This document shows, in pieces, positions 44,601 through 48,133 of a stretch of DNA of 64,000 nt. The translations under genes and the position numbers were made by a program. Origin of the DNA: Chloroflexota bacterium. GTDB lineage: Bacteria > Chloroflexota > Anaerolineae > Anaerolineales > Anaerolineaceae. The stretch covers positions 1 to 64,000 of the forward strand of contig JAAZKE010000010.1 in NCBI GenBank assembly GCA_012799995.1. The letters run 5' to 3'. The notes beneath the pieces are model-generated. The model had not been told where the DNA came from. It was given only the letters and a program-made list of their open reading frames with translations, and did not search any database. How positions within the stretch are numbered: position 1 is the first letter of the stretch; the number at the start of each line of letters is the position of its first letter.

Positions 44601-47367
44601 TGAAGTGCTGATCGGAACCAACCCAATTTATGGCAATGACATCCTGCGTGGACTTGATCAACCTTCCGAATGGCTGTTGAATAACGGCACGGACGGTACC
44701 TATACCAGTATAGGCAGAACCCTGGTCTTCAACAATGTTGACAGCTTAATCAGTGGAACCCATGCAGATACCTTTACGATCGCTGATGGTGCGATCTCTG
44801 ATGCTCATATAGACGGCGGAAGCGGTAATGATACGCTCTATAGTGGTAATCCAACAGTGCCGATAACGATTCAGTTGCTTGGGATTGGAAGCATTGATGG
44901 CTTCACAGGTGAACAGACGAACCTCACGGGATCGTTTACCAATATCAATCATCTTGTGGGAAGTAATAATACACCTCATACACTGGCAGGGCTCAATCAA
45001 CCTTCGATATGGACACTCGCTCCATCGCAACCTGATACGTATACCAGCCTTGGACGATCGATTACCTTTAGTGAGGTTGTATCGTTAGTGGGCGGTACTT
45101 CAACTGACCAGTTCGTTTTCAGCGGTGACAGAACATTCACAGGGGATATTGACGGCGGAAGCGGATTAGACACATTGGATTATGCAGCTTATGACAGTGG
45201 AATTCAGACCTATCTGACAGCATCAGGCGGCATAGATGGATTTAATGGAACTGTAACCGGGATCACCGGAAGCTTTAACAACATCAATGAGATTGTAAAT
45301 ACTCCTTATGAGGATACGCTCACCGGAGCAGATCAAAACGCGGTCTGGACGCTCTCATCCAATGGCGCAGGGAACTATACCATTGGAACAAATCAGCTGA
45401 TCTTCAGCGAACTGGAGACGAAAGTTGGCGGTGCAGCTGATGATGATTTTGTGATCCAGGATGGTGTAACTAATGCTGAAACGCTGGATGGCGGCCTCGG
45501 TTCCAACAAGTTGAATTATCTCAACCGGACAACTCCTGCAGAGTTCCTGCTGAACGGATTTGGAAGCAAAGTTGGATTCAGTGGAACCGAAACAACAGCC
45601 AATGCTGTTTTCGACAATATGACAGCAGTTACAGGATCGGCAATAGGACTGGATAGCCTGACTGGAATCGACTCTGATGCGGTCTGGAACATTTTTGATG
45701 GCGATCAGGTGTTGTACCAGGTGGGTTCAAATACGTTGGATATTGCCAGCGTTGAAAACTTGAACGGTGCCGCCATGAGTGACATCTTCAAGTTTGGCGA
45801 TGGCGTGACTACAAATATCAGCCTCAATGGAGGCGCTGGTGCTAACTGGTTGGATTACAGCAACTATACCTCACCGGTTTCTGTGAACTTGACTACTGGT
45901 GAAGCGACCGGGCTGCTGCCAAAGGCATTCAGAAACATCGCCAATGTCATCGGTGGCATTTCTGATGATCTGCTGATCGGTGACAGCGGTAATAATCAGT
46001 TGCATGGCGGAGCCGGAAACGATTTCCTGTACGGTGAGAATGGCAATGACATCCTGTATGGCGGCGCGGGAATCGACTATCTTTATGGCGGTAAGGGCGA
46101 TGACAGGTTCCTCTATATCGGAAATGAAGAATTCAATGACTTTGTTCATGGTGACAGCGGGTTGAACACGCTGGATTTCTCTACCAGCAGCAACCCGGTC
46201 AATGTCCTGCTTGAAGCAATCGGTCTCAAGACCGGTTTCAATGGCAGCCTGGCAGGGCAAAGTGGCAGCTTCAATGAAATCAACAATCTGATCGGTACCG
46301 CACTGGCTGACACATTGACCGGTTTGAATGAATCAACTATCTGGGTGATTGGTGTGACAGGAAATAAACTGACCAGCCTGAATCGGAATCTGTACTTCAA
46401 TGGCATTGAGAACTTGGTGGGAGGCAATAAATGGGATGCCTTCAGCTTCAATGATGGAGCGATATTCGATGGGAATATCGATGGCGGTCTTGGATATCTG
46501 GGCAATCTGCCTGACAACCTGATTGACTTCTCACGATACACCACACCGGTTGTTGTAGACTTGATGAATAACTACGCAAGCCCGGTCACAGGAGCGATAA
46601 CCAATTTCCTGCGTATCACTGGCGGAAAAGCCAATGACCTCCTGATCGGTAACGATCTTCCAAATGTCATTGATGGCGGCCCTGGCAATGACGAGATCCA
46701 TGGTATGGGTGGAAATGATGTTCTGTACACCGGTACTGGCAACAATATTGTTTATGGTGGATCTGGCAATGATTACATTTTCAGCGGAATAGGTTTCAAT
46801 ATCCTCTATGGTGGAGACGGCTTTGATACCGCGGACATCGAATGGACAGGGCAATATTGGATTCCGCTGGATGATATCGAATTGATTATCCTCCATAATC
46901 CAGAAGAAACGCTCAAGCAGCGGTGGAATATCAAAGTGATCGATGTGGTCAATGGTCAGTATGCAGGCGTCGCAGATGTCGAATATGACGGCTTCCTGGT
47001 GAGATTGCCTTCTCTTGATCAGGTGTTTGTCTTCCGCGATACTGCGGAGCAGGTGATCTTGAGCGATGAAGATGATGCTGGCGCAGCCTTACCATTGAAC
47101 ATGGCGTCTGTCAAAGTAATGTCTGTACGGATGCAGAGGAGAGGAATCGAAATAAAGGGCGGTATGAGCCTGTTCCTGGTCTCCTTCGTGCTACCGGCAG
47201 ACAGCGATCCAAGCCAGTACGCAATCCTGTTCTGGGATGAAAACTCGAAGACATGGATTGAAATTCCGGCAGCGTTCGTGATCGACAGTGCAAATGGCGG
47301 TATCGGCAGACTGCAGGCCTGGGTGTCCAGAACCGGAAAGTATATCTTGGTGAAAAAAGGTTTGTAA
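23644..47367 (+). CDS. Giant secreted filament/adhesin-like protein, 7,907 residues
   Basis: Residues 1-29 form a Sec signal peptide (core LLIGLALFLSMGFL, cleavage near VFS). Residues 31-270 are an acidic Pro/Ser/Thr/Asp linker containing a 65-residue duplication. A beta-helix-like entry domain follows (about 275-550). About 800-4,900 is a long array of 60-110-residue units of the type SAGGxGxGxxAVGxSVxVN, as in large filamentous leukotoxin-like adhesins. It is interrupted by other modules: Y-rich GL-x-x-G-x-x-Y units (about 990-1,400), three 90-residue units (about 1,855-2,170) and an acidic insert (about 3,620-3,730). Residues 5,130-6,100 include RIDIRTG-type and charged helical segments. 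Residues 6,826-7,740 are eight tandem units with RTX-like GGxGxD motifs. There is no LPXTG, no C-terminal membrane anchor and no autotransporter barrel. Probably a Sec-exported, calcium-stabilised surface or released filament; role in adhesion or aggregation inferred. Confidence 0.85.
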   Translation: MKKITFSCLLIGLALFLSMGFLSTQPVFSMEEACSNTAQAPMVDGGGPDETSAPSEERMTEPGGETNSILPDSELSESDLNPTDPPADDILSLDSPELDPIPSDDSGVNPEVSSTPESNDTPVPEEQVADSESSDDSVTDPEVIVTPDPTDLPDLLLLDELESNPGQPDDAAVTPEASSTPELTDMSVPEEQVDDSEPSDDSVTDPEVIVTPDPTDLPDLPLLDELESNPELTDGAAANPEISPTPSTEKLLDSTLTQTPKEELTEVVADSEGKDPGFIWDHIAYWFRTSCEGWNPDHGSCTPSATPFQAAINALKAKIGADGLDAPVNVFVEKATFDEELVISDISNLLDTPNGKERSINFYGGCGTGVDLPQECTNGNATLNGTVTIQNVVPLIRFTNFIFNNKIFLNGADAEIKGGAGTGGTDNTFEIVDQGGKNEFTYIGGSGSSADSKEIVLVTTSRPGGFTFAEINVGKSSEKDIVANFKSAKTDDKAQLIVIANKVKRLDISEVSLQDLVYKFEKLQKVLALAQASDNGGETTITGKMDAKSSDYGVVRFGSPTNSLTINVTAADTDLTVESFYNADFRGGLSILGSSQRNEIKIKTDLLLKGRNLHIKGHLIIVDEGKIFSTRSINTSGTPDYETAISTGDSGNILIESFKMTLSKVKLLAHAISPANATYKSGNVTILGQDTNGWNVPELNWIREKLASILVGTGLGVYVNCSEIVLTDVMIKGNDVNLRVNSGYSINERQAEDLAGILNSIVTGSGLGFFLDDLFGLAISGEMLDSISQTITDIGILNKGVLPIPIGFNARVAYSELKLNGNTSIEADGDVSLLTNASSDADLIVRSTYFGIALGVSVVRSWIDVLDNTSITSKTGNIILRSEGAGNTSITAGSYGDSTANVLPLAVAIGVSIMDSKTNVSSGTTLTAEKSVSVVANGSNVGGANASVLVFERGTRAMTFGIYTGVSNVLAKADGTITAKTAVNVRSRTPIDLSKIGSAGNNTIYIENHGLSTGERIIYRKGDNADPIEGLVDGDQYYVYVVDSNNIRLYSRPPANLTLNGVKENQIHTFTPFDPVIFTPSSAIISNEDETFTKFTFNNHNFTNNLKVWYSSLMSGPLNGLDESTEYTVELIDSNSFKLKKADGTYVKGVTFAGDTIWPHGFWFLNAAKAKTIIPVSADSTPSPIDVASSTITVPGHGFETGDMVFYSVPSGEVSRNLNVAFSFTADSDNVTQTTLKIPYGTGLKVNDKVLYIPGDNTTIAGLTSGNSYKIATIVDCNTAEPDGMCKLVTLKDSEGNNIQFGTIVTDPEATGHADYIPLHSLVKQDSYMDGHTAVGHLKEHTAYYIIKIDDDHFMLANSFEAATEYANGIAIVKPTDGTIQGHALELQVINGIGVIASLTLKEEMSSGSYYNQGRALLNTPIDYIVAKGIELTIKGIGKVFDKVKSIFGYATEKAKPEEKADPDPGFVTFSSGLGVLVSVNSVKAEAGSTAKFNSTRDIEVKSYLSHNHTNIVESESIPGREDGEKASVGASLSATVLINKNQAIIADGSELNADRDILVDAQSIYPSRILNTLQAIKNAGIGDVVGVITGTVSSTTFAFYPDLLNGLVRSVGQGNVGEDITSDMSVAGSIGVMVLDSKTYARIGDNVKINQARQNTMQNVKVSAKTDAAFAMMAGNFIFNTTPALRHDKKMECVKKFFKNIPKSVFSPFGASGGKKGIGGSFYLPVMIFKTVAEIGNNTLIHVGKQGSLQVLADTNVNNFTFVQAGSEASDGFAVAGAISYNGIFNTTTAKIAPLARITGGDVAVSANDHTQSIALVGAIAKGTSIGVGASFGVNTIIRNVSAIIGYNNESQGGPWQVVFTNTNSDPVTATAVAPFNGKPVIDTVTDGGVDTAEIQLLDTTETGDVTLAYDGVSTTINAAALTPATLETALNGLSTISDIGGVKVVAGDYGGWKIIFNNPGARKPITLGTVEATILELGRVNAYEAQTLSIGNPTQGAFRLSFQDELTEVLPWDATDSQVRAALNKLATIKNLKLDASNTPVGEVTVVKDAATGNYEITFNVYKNLDEVQFERLEASDGSIYVKANGTNQNQTIYSSMKGGAFYLTYKGANTKLLPYDAGFNDILAALQELQAIVDAGGVTVTDAQLSDGSGIINASGEIDMSAKATGSNWVFSLAAAGTTNASEKGGIGMPKAGMLERLLTHLGLAGKKMDKAGSDAFNGGAGDNISKQVENSVSGAGDLSVNVLIDKVIAAIRNAGLVTASKINVTAVNDTELRSVSGTAAITLAGENTSTGIAGSLSFNWVDGFTKAIVDDVKIAPSTLNDVKPSELTVEASRTGNIVSISAGGAGAPRQKGLAIAGSVSVNILRGSTDAVLSNIKSNSEISGPVKVVAKDNSDIVVVAGAGSYGGKVGFGAALSVNLIQSETNALFKASDLTYDGALEVNGTNENLIVSVAGAGGVSKDQLGVGGTVAVNILLSSVKAIVSEVTASSTAANGNALINALNNSSIINIAGAIGVAKNTGVGAAVAFNMIQPTIVASIRNSNLAVGDFSDPDNGDQSKIDVKAKDTSLITAIAAGGAGSEELSVAAGVSANVILSDVKASIEGISSHHIKATGDISVLASAENNIYGGSGNGAGAGKFAVGASLTFNLSQITAAAFVKGATVESYNGDIYIRSIANSDMVSVSAGGQYSGNIAVGGSVVIGILSNDISAYISDGADVTAAGSVLVSAEDDFTGVLLAGGGNAAGSTSFGASNSTFISSNIVQSYVGANVKVRGKGKKAVVKTLGADLMTPGDWKYVDNRGVFVTAVSNHAVRIFAIVGSGAGTTAITGSGTLSILNDTVKAYIGSGATVEAANDDTEDDLSSTTGDPNNSNPLTVRVFAAGKTTMWGVAGAFSGAGTSAIGVGLDVGVLTKTVEAYVDGTVNSEGDIIVQALSKEQIISVSASGAGSGSMAVEGSVGVYTLVLKTKAYVGSSAVLSAAGSILVNAYHETLAVLTVGSAGGSSSVAAGASLEVAVEVKDVHAYISNGATVNARGLGNGLTAFSGSFTETYTDVPVDENGNIIREDATVTVTRPSFDPTSVTDNTITLDVDPGWKTGDLVSYNIGDATDNAIGGLEDGISYYVIVDPSNSKKIKLATDYLNARDGIAITLDPSAATGNAHTLWRGEIAEKPYVFNLPGVLYDEDLNDDGTKDNDPNIDVLTKEREAAPESISFNGLAVSAVNKENLLTISVSAGGSGSVAVEVGALTNVVVIDVDAHIGENAKINQKADLNLDSRSSVYVLAGHDFFHVGVVASIAVSGEAAAAPGFDATVYVVDVKSQIADGAKVKAAKDVIVNANAESLFVSVAAGGSGAGMVGAGGSVGIVTMVTNTVASIGDDDGDTIGATVTTNGNVFVNAYDKANVVLVTGAIGIGVGGGGFGASVGVLVDVRKTYAIIAPYSQVTANGLGASINDKVYTKDMGSDGSFSTFPQAKGVIVQAYASDVVTTVVFAGGGGLYGGLAGAVLVDIFQSDAVAKIGEHATVTSGGDVFVNALNYTKIFNFAGTLSGGAGAVSGSVAVNVVRNNAKAIIGQAATITAIDQVQVAALSNKDTTTVSASLSGGGLGIGVSLLVNVIGSEFSTQFETEYSETERDENGELKTGTTHTHKETISADVLGDEDESGDQKVIGVVDETNDNYGQISTSLDDLYTEAPTNEDETNTADYGKLVSLKLKDVSTRVAEQDISSKAKAALEATGTAARSGTIAVIETDATVKLSGEASVLNVIAQERVNDLAIGGSVAAGGLGVGGVVAITVIGSNANAIIESGASVQAYEINVIAGLDSNIDATSVAGSISFAGGFTGQVVVLDDHANQVASIGSVDTVTTAVKAETINVKAKANRVVKANASGLTAGQIAAGFSVAVSNVDGQTLASLKAVTNQPFTMVDDFSKIKVNVNSEASVETHTLTINLAGGSVGGAAGVVTNTVKPTVEAYITESVIKSNELQVISKLQSKIISKAVAVAVTAAGGGGLNIAVVTNAPIIRAYIKNSELYKQAGIVIKTLYNADDVGNQIEGKDVFVSSTAISGAGLAGLTGSIAVIHSAPEVSTRLFGSEVQESSGFLEILSKVYNKFEVESVGGAVSGAASAVVNLAVVDNSNSKYLATINTSKFVNGYGIVIDNHVIETASSKVVGASLAGIGSGFINVAVSTLNPEVKSGIHNLIGSSFIELNPKHPDLNRKVNILAQYDGDAQAKALGVAVSAGISLGASVAVTFVDPVIEAYLTSDSDVSTLKIESDIPWIIEARQNINKDGSFVESGAISQASASGGGIFSGTGSIATAKNRPMVNAKAAVKGHLVIRNLTINALTYSLSSAETFGVSVGGVGMGASVSTADSDGTVKATFATGTTGKNVETLYVKATVNDNAYATSVSGVGGVISANGSVANATAQTDSTAEITGSSTLTSQQIDVESVARPMSLAEANGVSAGGLAVGASVATSTVKPTVKASVNANITSTILNVKAQKLTLDSILNSNAEANAAAGALIGINATVAKTYDETKVSATIGAGRTIESSQISVYALNNSKQQAITSNLVISAGGLITIAVGGSEARSTTDLETVAEVGNNTKIKQRSVSTNSFSVEASTTIDQYAQTSALAGSANVSLGSVAVAGSVSATDSNSDTRAIIGSGTIIDVNRFSLKANHQVIGKSSLNSIVGGVIGGSGAAGYNTANSTVIAEVGANSKITAEQAIELEAKNQTDLEDEKKGTTGGLVSVAGVYSDTKITLVTKINILSNAVLTTKSTDKNLIQVFAAATNIVNAKSTMTFTTGGALSGAGATNKISARNVLAEITVGADAKITSNGGMALSARTSGTLEGNADIETFGAGTVMLGSTKAEIFPINRIIVEGGAELTADNELTIAAGRSTDTSVLDSSDVYKVHARWDGFAGSLIPIEKVNAEAYIIQTNKIDIKAGSRVRAGSQLSLFTDSWNTVDLVAKAKVVSWVSLATDGITKLFSDNSVEFYAGTKLAENHASVIMNGYAESGFNRVQEITFEKLIITVYDEGNAKKNSCEVITKNVVGGISYALKLGTINQSLVDSLNAAYENLYKYGATSDLLKSFYEGEIERLKEELAKTTTPIIIDKPDPEPDVYLYPAKSVIVIRVDPIIAAAGRIDIRTGILNGSGEFNAPANPKVTITNNTPAFLEIMGITIPTETGGIYLNTSRINSNSEITTSNTRTADRLNSTNKNGVDWPASPGTAAFLLSGEAPGTEDPVIKIQNTLDINNFTLDLRKGEGAEISDETMEKIRNAIQMNWPDITVLPSSSGGSGIYNDNGKVIIKTFDGGHSSIRILNIIRAKNQQILSGGGDVYISGLTSYSIGGEASNILNYYTKNADNVYVRNGMGTITDEDYNSTLNENNVGTLVGDRITIEAEYINLNGIIQSGKDLYKLTLDSQTLAEIALYDGWHGMFLLPETTRRNPGFNVWYHTEEKLIRTDPIKSSGGFVSLTGHIVNTGYGEIRVLGGYPRVEIDNQTPFNLKLDGIDLSHKGEGILLINDLAGGTPDITGKAPHTDGNSYISSFSKTDNGIVVQTQDVRGNNSPISTTIVNSPTITYKPDASWRYGWTTVQYTTTVQYATVQRGAWLGIIPDVFQEIDDKYWGPKIVSAAEYGGNGPYFYKDDTSGLPEHNETFKRVEISNTGQVEISRRSWWTWYGSKVVELKFEKRIGYMDTYDHQVNAHQDVLINFIGYDTGHIRIQSTENGNIILNGKLINPSGDVNITAVGGAISSNDGNGTIQGVNINLISGNEIGTDIVPLSIQLMGDSGNLFARSAAGNINLKSFHGDLRIIHVNAPSGNVTLKSAGSMTKGSDPEGKITGKNITLISGGTIGTSSSDPISIDSSTNGQFGKVNISALDNIYLVERTGNLNLEKMTTEKDVWLKIIDGSLIDANKIQTRDDRTYEELLNSVYKRLQLLEETGAQDKIDNLYSSIVTIKTQEYRTYWQYRNQQDDPTNYDATFIVKLTDAEKTYYEDFYRQLGTEQGISEPDLDNFVADSLQTLEEARTEQYHSLHALYSSVGDSYNPDYVYVLSQAEKDTIKSGVKVWTKDELQQLISANLLKEVSSTLSNNEDPNIVARNIALDINGSVGIYNDVPMVIPVDADGHLAPMTDDQKVALAAAERSDVAYVGDTYENTISIYQNRLTLPTGTYWDTTIFKPGLGILIENWGMELVYNLGDNRNVWTVTDVNENVLTVDRTVFSSELGEFFGPMETTVKPVITTDLRDYTGKISELLIFSRDDINVDVHGTINALVKDNLFLGGGLNKNSDLNIGSVESTNGGEIQIKSHRSVINVATSSQNEANVITSGDVVLEAGDGSVGTTTKPIYTAITGGKLTARAFEDVFITQCELVNGSCIRNTAHPYLMAGNAPDLRLSSIYSQTGSILFQTAGSILDGENTDFVKVLGRFVNLIAGNAIGESDDALEVKSGFSKTEPANGWLKATALNNINIADREGDLGVLNILSYQGDVTLLAQGSILDSGDLIDPYDPTSAADPSSIGGTWPKANVIGKSISLNAVLGAVGEASNEFDIDSQYSGTGTLSVSSGNLLNNYLIETTGDVLLNTVTAGADVISFITAPSGSILNGANDGDFNVTSGKAKLSASQNIGTAVKNLTTKVGRLEGTAINGGIWIYNTGALVTGLVTDTPDAIISGGDVVIKTAGSNTIAANVTAVDNITLSAIDSSGAGDDIIVNPNIEIISPLGSIFLEAGDDLNLKDGVQLQALHDIYLRGDYNPGGDSSDPDALGSVVEIRGTLTPGVGKNINVHTFGDNDKVHIYTSFDGIIKTGDGDDEILFYGDIKLTNGGTVDGGAGNDTLNYANYQNPVGIYISGIGSIDGVKGTEGHSLSGGFDNINGFTGTSLSDEDVFIGTDDDSTWFIKKDGSIDYTILSRTINLRNFKKLISGSGNDRFILEDGATFPGDIIANAGTDTLDFGNLTTVIDVELSDVGSVDGFQGNEQSLIGFFDNVEVLIGTNPIYGNDILRGLDQPSEWLLNNGTDGTYTSIGRTLVFNNVDSLISGTHADTFTIADGAISDAHIDGGSGNDTLYSGNPTVPITIQLLGIGSIDGFTGEQTNLTGSFTNINHLVGSNNTPHTLAGLNQPSIWTLAPSQPDTYTSLGRSITFSEVVSLVGGTSTDQFVFSGDRTFTGDIDGGSGLDTLDYAAYDSGIQTYLTASGGIDGFNGTVTGITGSFNNINEIVNTPYEDTLTGADQNAVWTLSSNGAGNYTIGTNQLIFSELETKVGGAADDDFVIQDGVTNAETLDGGLGSNKLNYLNRTTPAEFLLNGFGSKVGFSGTETTANAVFDNMTAVTGSAIGLDSLTGIDSDAVWNIFDGDQVLYQVGSNTLDIASVENLNGAAMSDIFKFGDGVTTNISLNGGAGANWLDYSNYTSPVSVNLTTGEATGLLPKAFRNIANVIGGISDDLLIGDSGNNQLHGGAGNDFLYGENGNDILYGGAGIDYLYGGKGDDRFLYIGNEEFNDFVHGDSGLNTLDFSTSSNPVNVLLEAIGLKTGFNGSLAGQSGSFNEINNLIGTALADTLTGLNESTIWVIGVTGNKLTSLNRNLYFNGIENLVGGNKWDAFSFNDGAIFDGNIDGGLGYLGNLPDNLIDFSRYTTPVVVDLMNNYASPVTGAITNFLRITGGKANDLLIGNDLPNVIDGGPGNDEIHGMGGNDVLYTGTGNNIVYGGSGNDYIFSGIGFNILYGGDGFDTADIEWTGQYWIPLDDIELIILHNPEETLKQRWNIKVIDVVNGQYAGVADVEYDGFLVRLPSLDQVFVFRDTAEQVILSDEDDAGAALPLNMASVKVMSVRMQRRGIEIKGGMSLFLVSFVLPADSDPSQYAILFWDENSKTWIEIPAAFVIDSANGGIGRLQAWVSRTGKYILVKKGL
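23776..23783 (+). repeat. Poly(G) tract of eight in the giant gene
   Basis: Eight consecutive G bases within codons 45-47, just after the signal peptide. Deletion of one base leads to a stop at 23819-23821; insertion of one base gives a stop at 23790-23792. Confidence 0.95.
24013..24339 (+). repeat. Two-copy 195-bp direct repeat in the acidic linker
   Basis: Near-identical copies begin at 24013 and 24208, each starting CCTGAGGAACAGGTGG and continuing for about 130 bases through the VTDPEVIVTPDPTDLPDL coding stretch. The 195-base period keeps the frame (65 codons). Confidence 0.85.
29209..30160 (+). repeat. Three copies of a 90-residue extracellular module in the giant gene
   Basis: Each copy encodes a strand pair of the type GDVTLAYDG or GAFRLSFQD, then a helix with spaced Ala/Leu (ATLETALNGLSTI, SQVRAALNKLATI, NDILAALQELQAI), then GGV-x-V and a closing strand. 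Similar modules occur in large secreted proteins of Planctomycetota and Cyanobacteria (family memory, not searched). Confidence 0.6.
44119..46850 (+). repeat. Eight tandem 109-115-residue units with RTX-like motifs
   Basis: Units start at 44119, 44464, 44809, 45148, 45484, 45823, 46150 and 46477. Each has the order: DGGxGxDTLxY, a strand pair, GSxDGFxG, SFxNIN, a D-T-L-x-G-L/S-x-W step, LxFxxVxxLxGG and DGA. Units 6 and 8 are expanded with consecutive nonapeptides (GGAGNDFLYG, GNDILYGGAG, GGSGNDYI) typical of calcium-binding RTX beta-rolls. Confidence 0.85.
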
Positions 47368-47397
47368 CCAAATAACCCAGTTTTGTGGGATAGCTAA

Positions 47398-47434
47398 CAG
47401 GAGACGCCGTTGGATTCAGCGGTGGCTCCTGTTT
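47398..47434 (+). terminator. Likely terminator of the giant gene
   Basis: CAGGAG (47398-47403) pairs with CTCCTG (47426-47431), and an inner CGCCG pairs with CGGTG including one G-U, followed by a short T-run. It starts 31 bases past the stop. Confidence 0.6.
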
Positions 47435-47463
47435 AACGGAATGTAACAGGAATTCCGTTAAAC
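47431..47463. repeat. 12-bp perfect inverted repeat before tetR
   Basis: GTTTAACGGAAT (47431-47442) and ATTCCGTTAAAC (47452-47463) with a nine-base spacer. It partly overlaps the terminator hairpin and lies just left of the tetR operator. Role unknown; it could be a second hairpin or a binding site. Confidence 0.7.
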
Positions 47464-47471
47464 CTTTACAG

Positions 47472-47495
47472 ATTATATACCGATCGGTATATAAT
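47472..47495. promoter_or_regulatory. TetR-type operator overlapping the tetR promoter
   Basis: A perfect 24-base palindrome with core TATACCGATCGGTATA, ending six bases before the regulator's start codon. Its right end contains TATAAT (47490-47495), a likely -10 element. A repressor bound here would block its own promoter. The downstream amylase would be controlled as well if co-transcribed. Confidence 0.8.
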
Positions 47496-47501
47496 GCCGA
47501 T

Positions 47502-48098
47502 ATGGAAACAAAAAACAGCCAGGGCAGGATTCTTGAATGCGCATTAAACTTGTTTGCGGAGTTTGGTTATGAAGCGGTGGGAGTCAACGAGATCGCGGGG
47601 AAATCCGGCATAACCAAACCGACGCTGTATTATTTCTTCGGCAGTAAAGAAGGACTGTTCACCAGTGTTATAAAGGAAAACTATCAACGGTTGAATGATC
47701 AACTCGCTGAGGTTTGTGTGTATGATCCGCATCCCAATGAGTATGACAGGGATGTCTTTCCACAGCTGGTGGCGATTGTAAACGCTTATTTTGCCTTTGC
47801 TGTTGAGAATCCCGTCTTTTATCGACTGACGCTTTCGTTGAGCTTTGCACCTCCAACCTCGCAGTCTGCCATCCTTTCACAACCGATCCATCGTGAACAG
47901 TATCAAATGGTGAACAGTTTTTTTTCAGCCATCAGCAGCGTGCATCATAATCTGCATGGCAGGGAAGATCTCCTGACCACCAGTTTTATTGCGATCATCA
48001 ATGCGCAGATCGGTTTGTGGTATCGCGGGCTGGCAACATTGGATCAGGATACGAGCGCGGCACTGGTGAAACTGTTTATGCATGGAATATTCGCATAA
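47502..48098 (+). CDS. TetR-family transcriptional regulator
   Basis: The 198-residue protein has an N-terminal TetR helix-turn-helix (ILECALNLFAEFGYEAVGVN, then SGITKPTLYYFFGSKEGLF). The C-terminal ligand domain is helical and unassigned. The ATG is almost leaderless: the promoter and operator palindrome end six bases upstream and no Shine-Dalgarno is visible. The GH13 gene starts 35 bases after its stop, so the regulator may control sugar-polymer use; that link is positional. Confidence 0.9.
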   Translation: METKNSQGRILECALNLFAEFGYEAVGVNEIAGKSGITKPTLYYFFGSKEGLFTSVIKENYQRLNDQLAEVCVYDPHPNEYDRDVFPQLVAIVNAYFAFAVENPVFYRLTLSLSFAPPTSQSAILSQPIHREQYQMVNSFFSAISSVHHNLHGREDLLTTSFIAIINAQIGLWYRGLATLDQDTSAALVKLFMHGIFA

Positions 48099-48133
48099 AC
48101 AAATATCAATCAAAAAGAATTAAATGGGGAATT

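Noticed and set aside
23644..47367. Autotransporter or two-partner-secretion (TPS) protein
   Set aside because: No C-terminal beta-barrel and no adjacent TpsB-like gene; the N-terminus is a plain Sec signal followed by an acidic linker, not a recognisable TPS domain.
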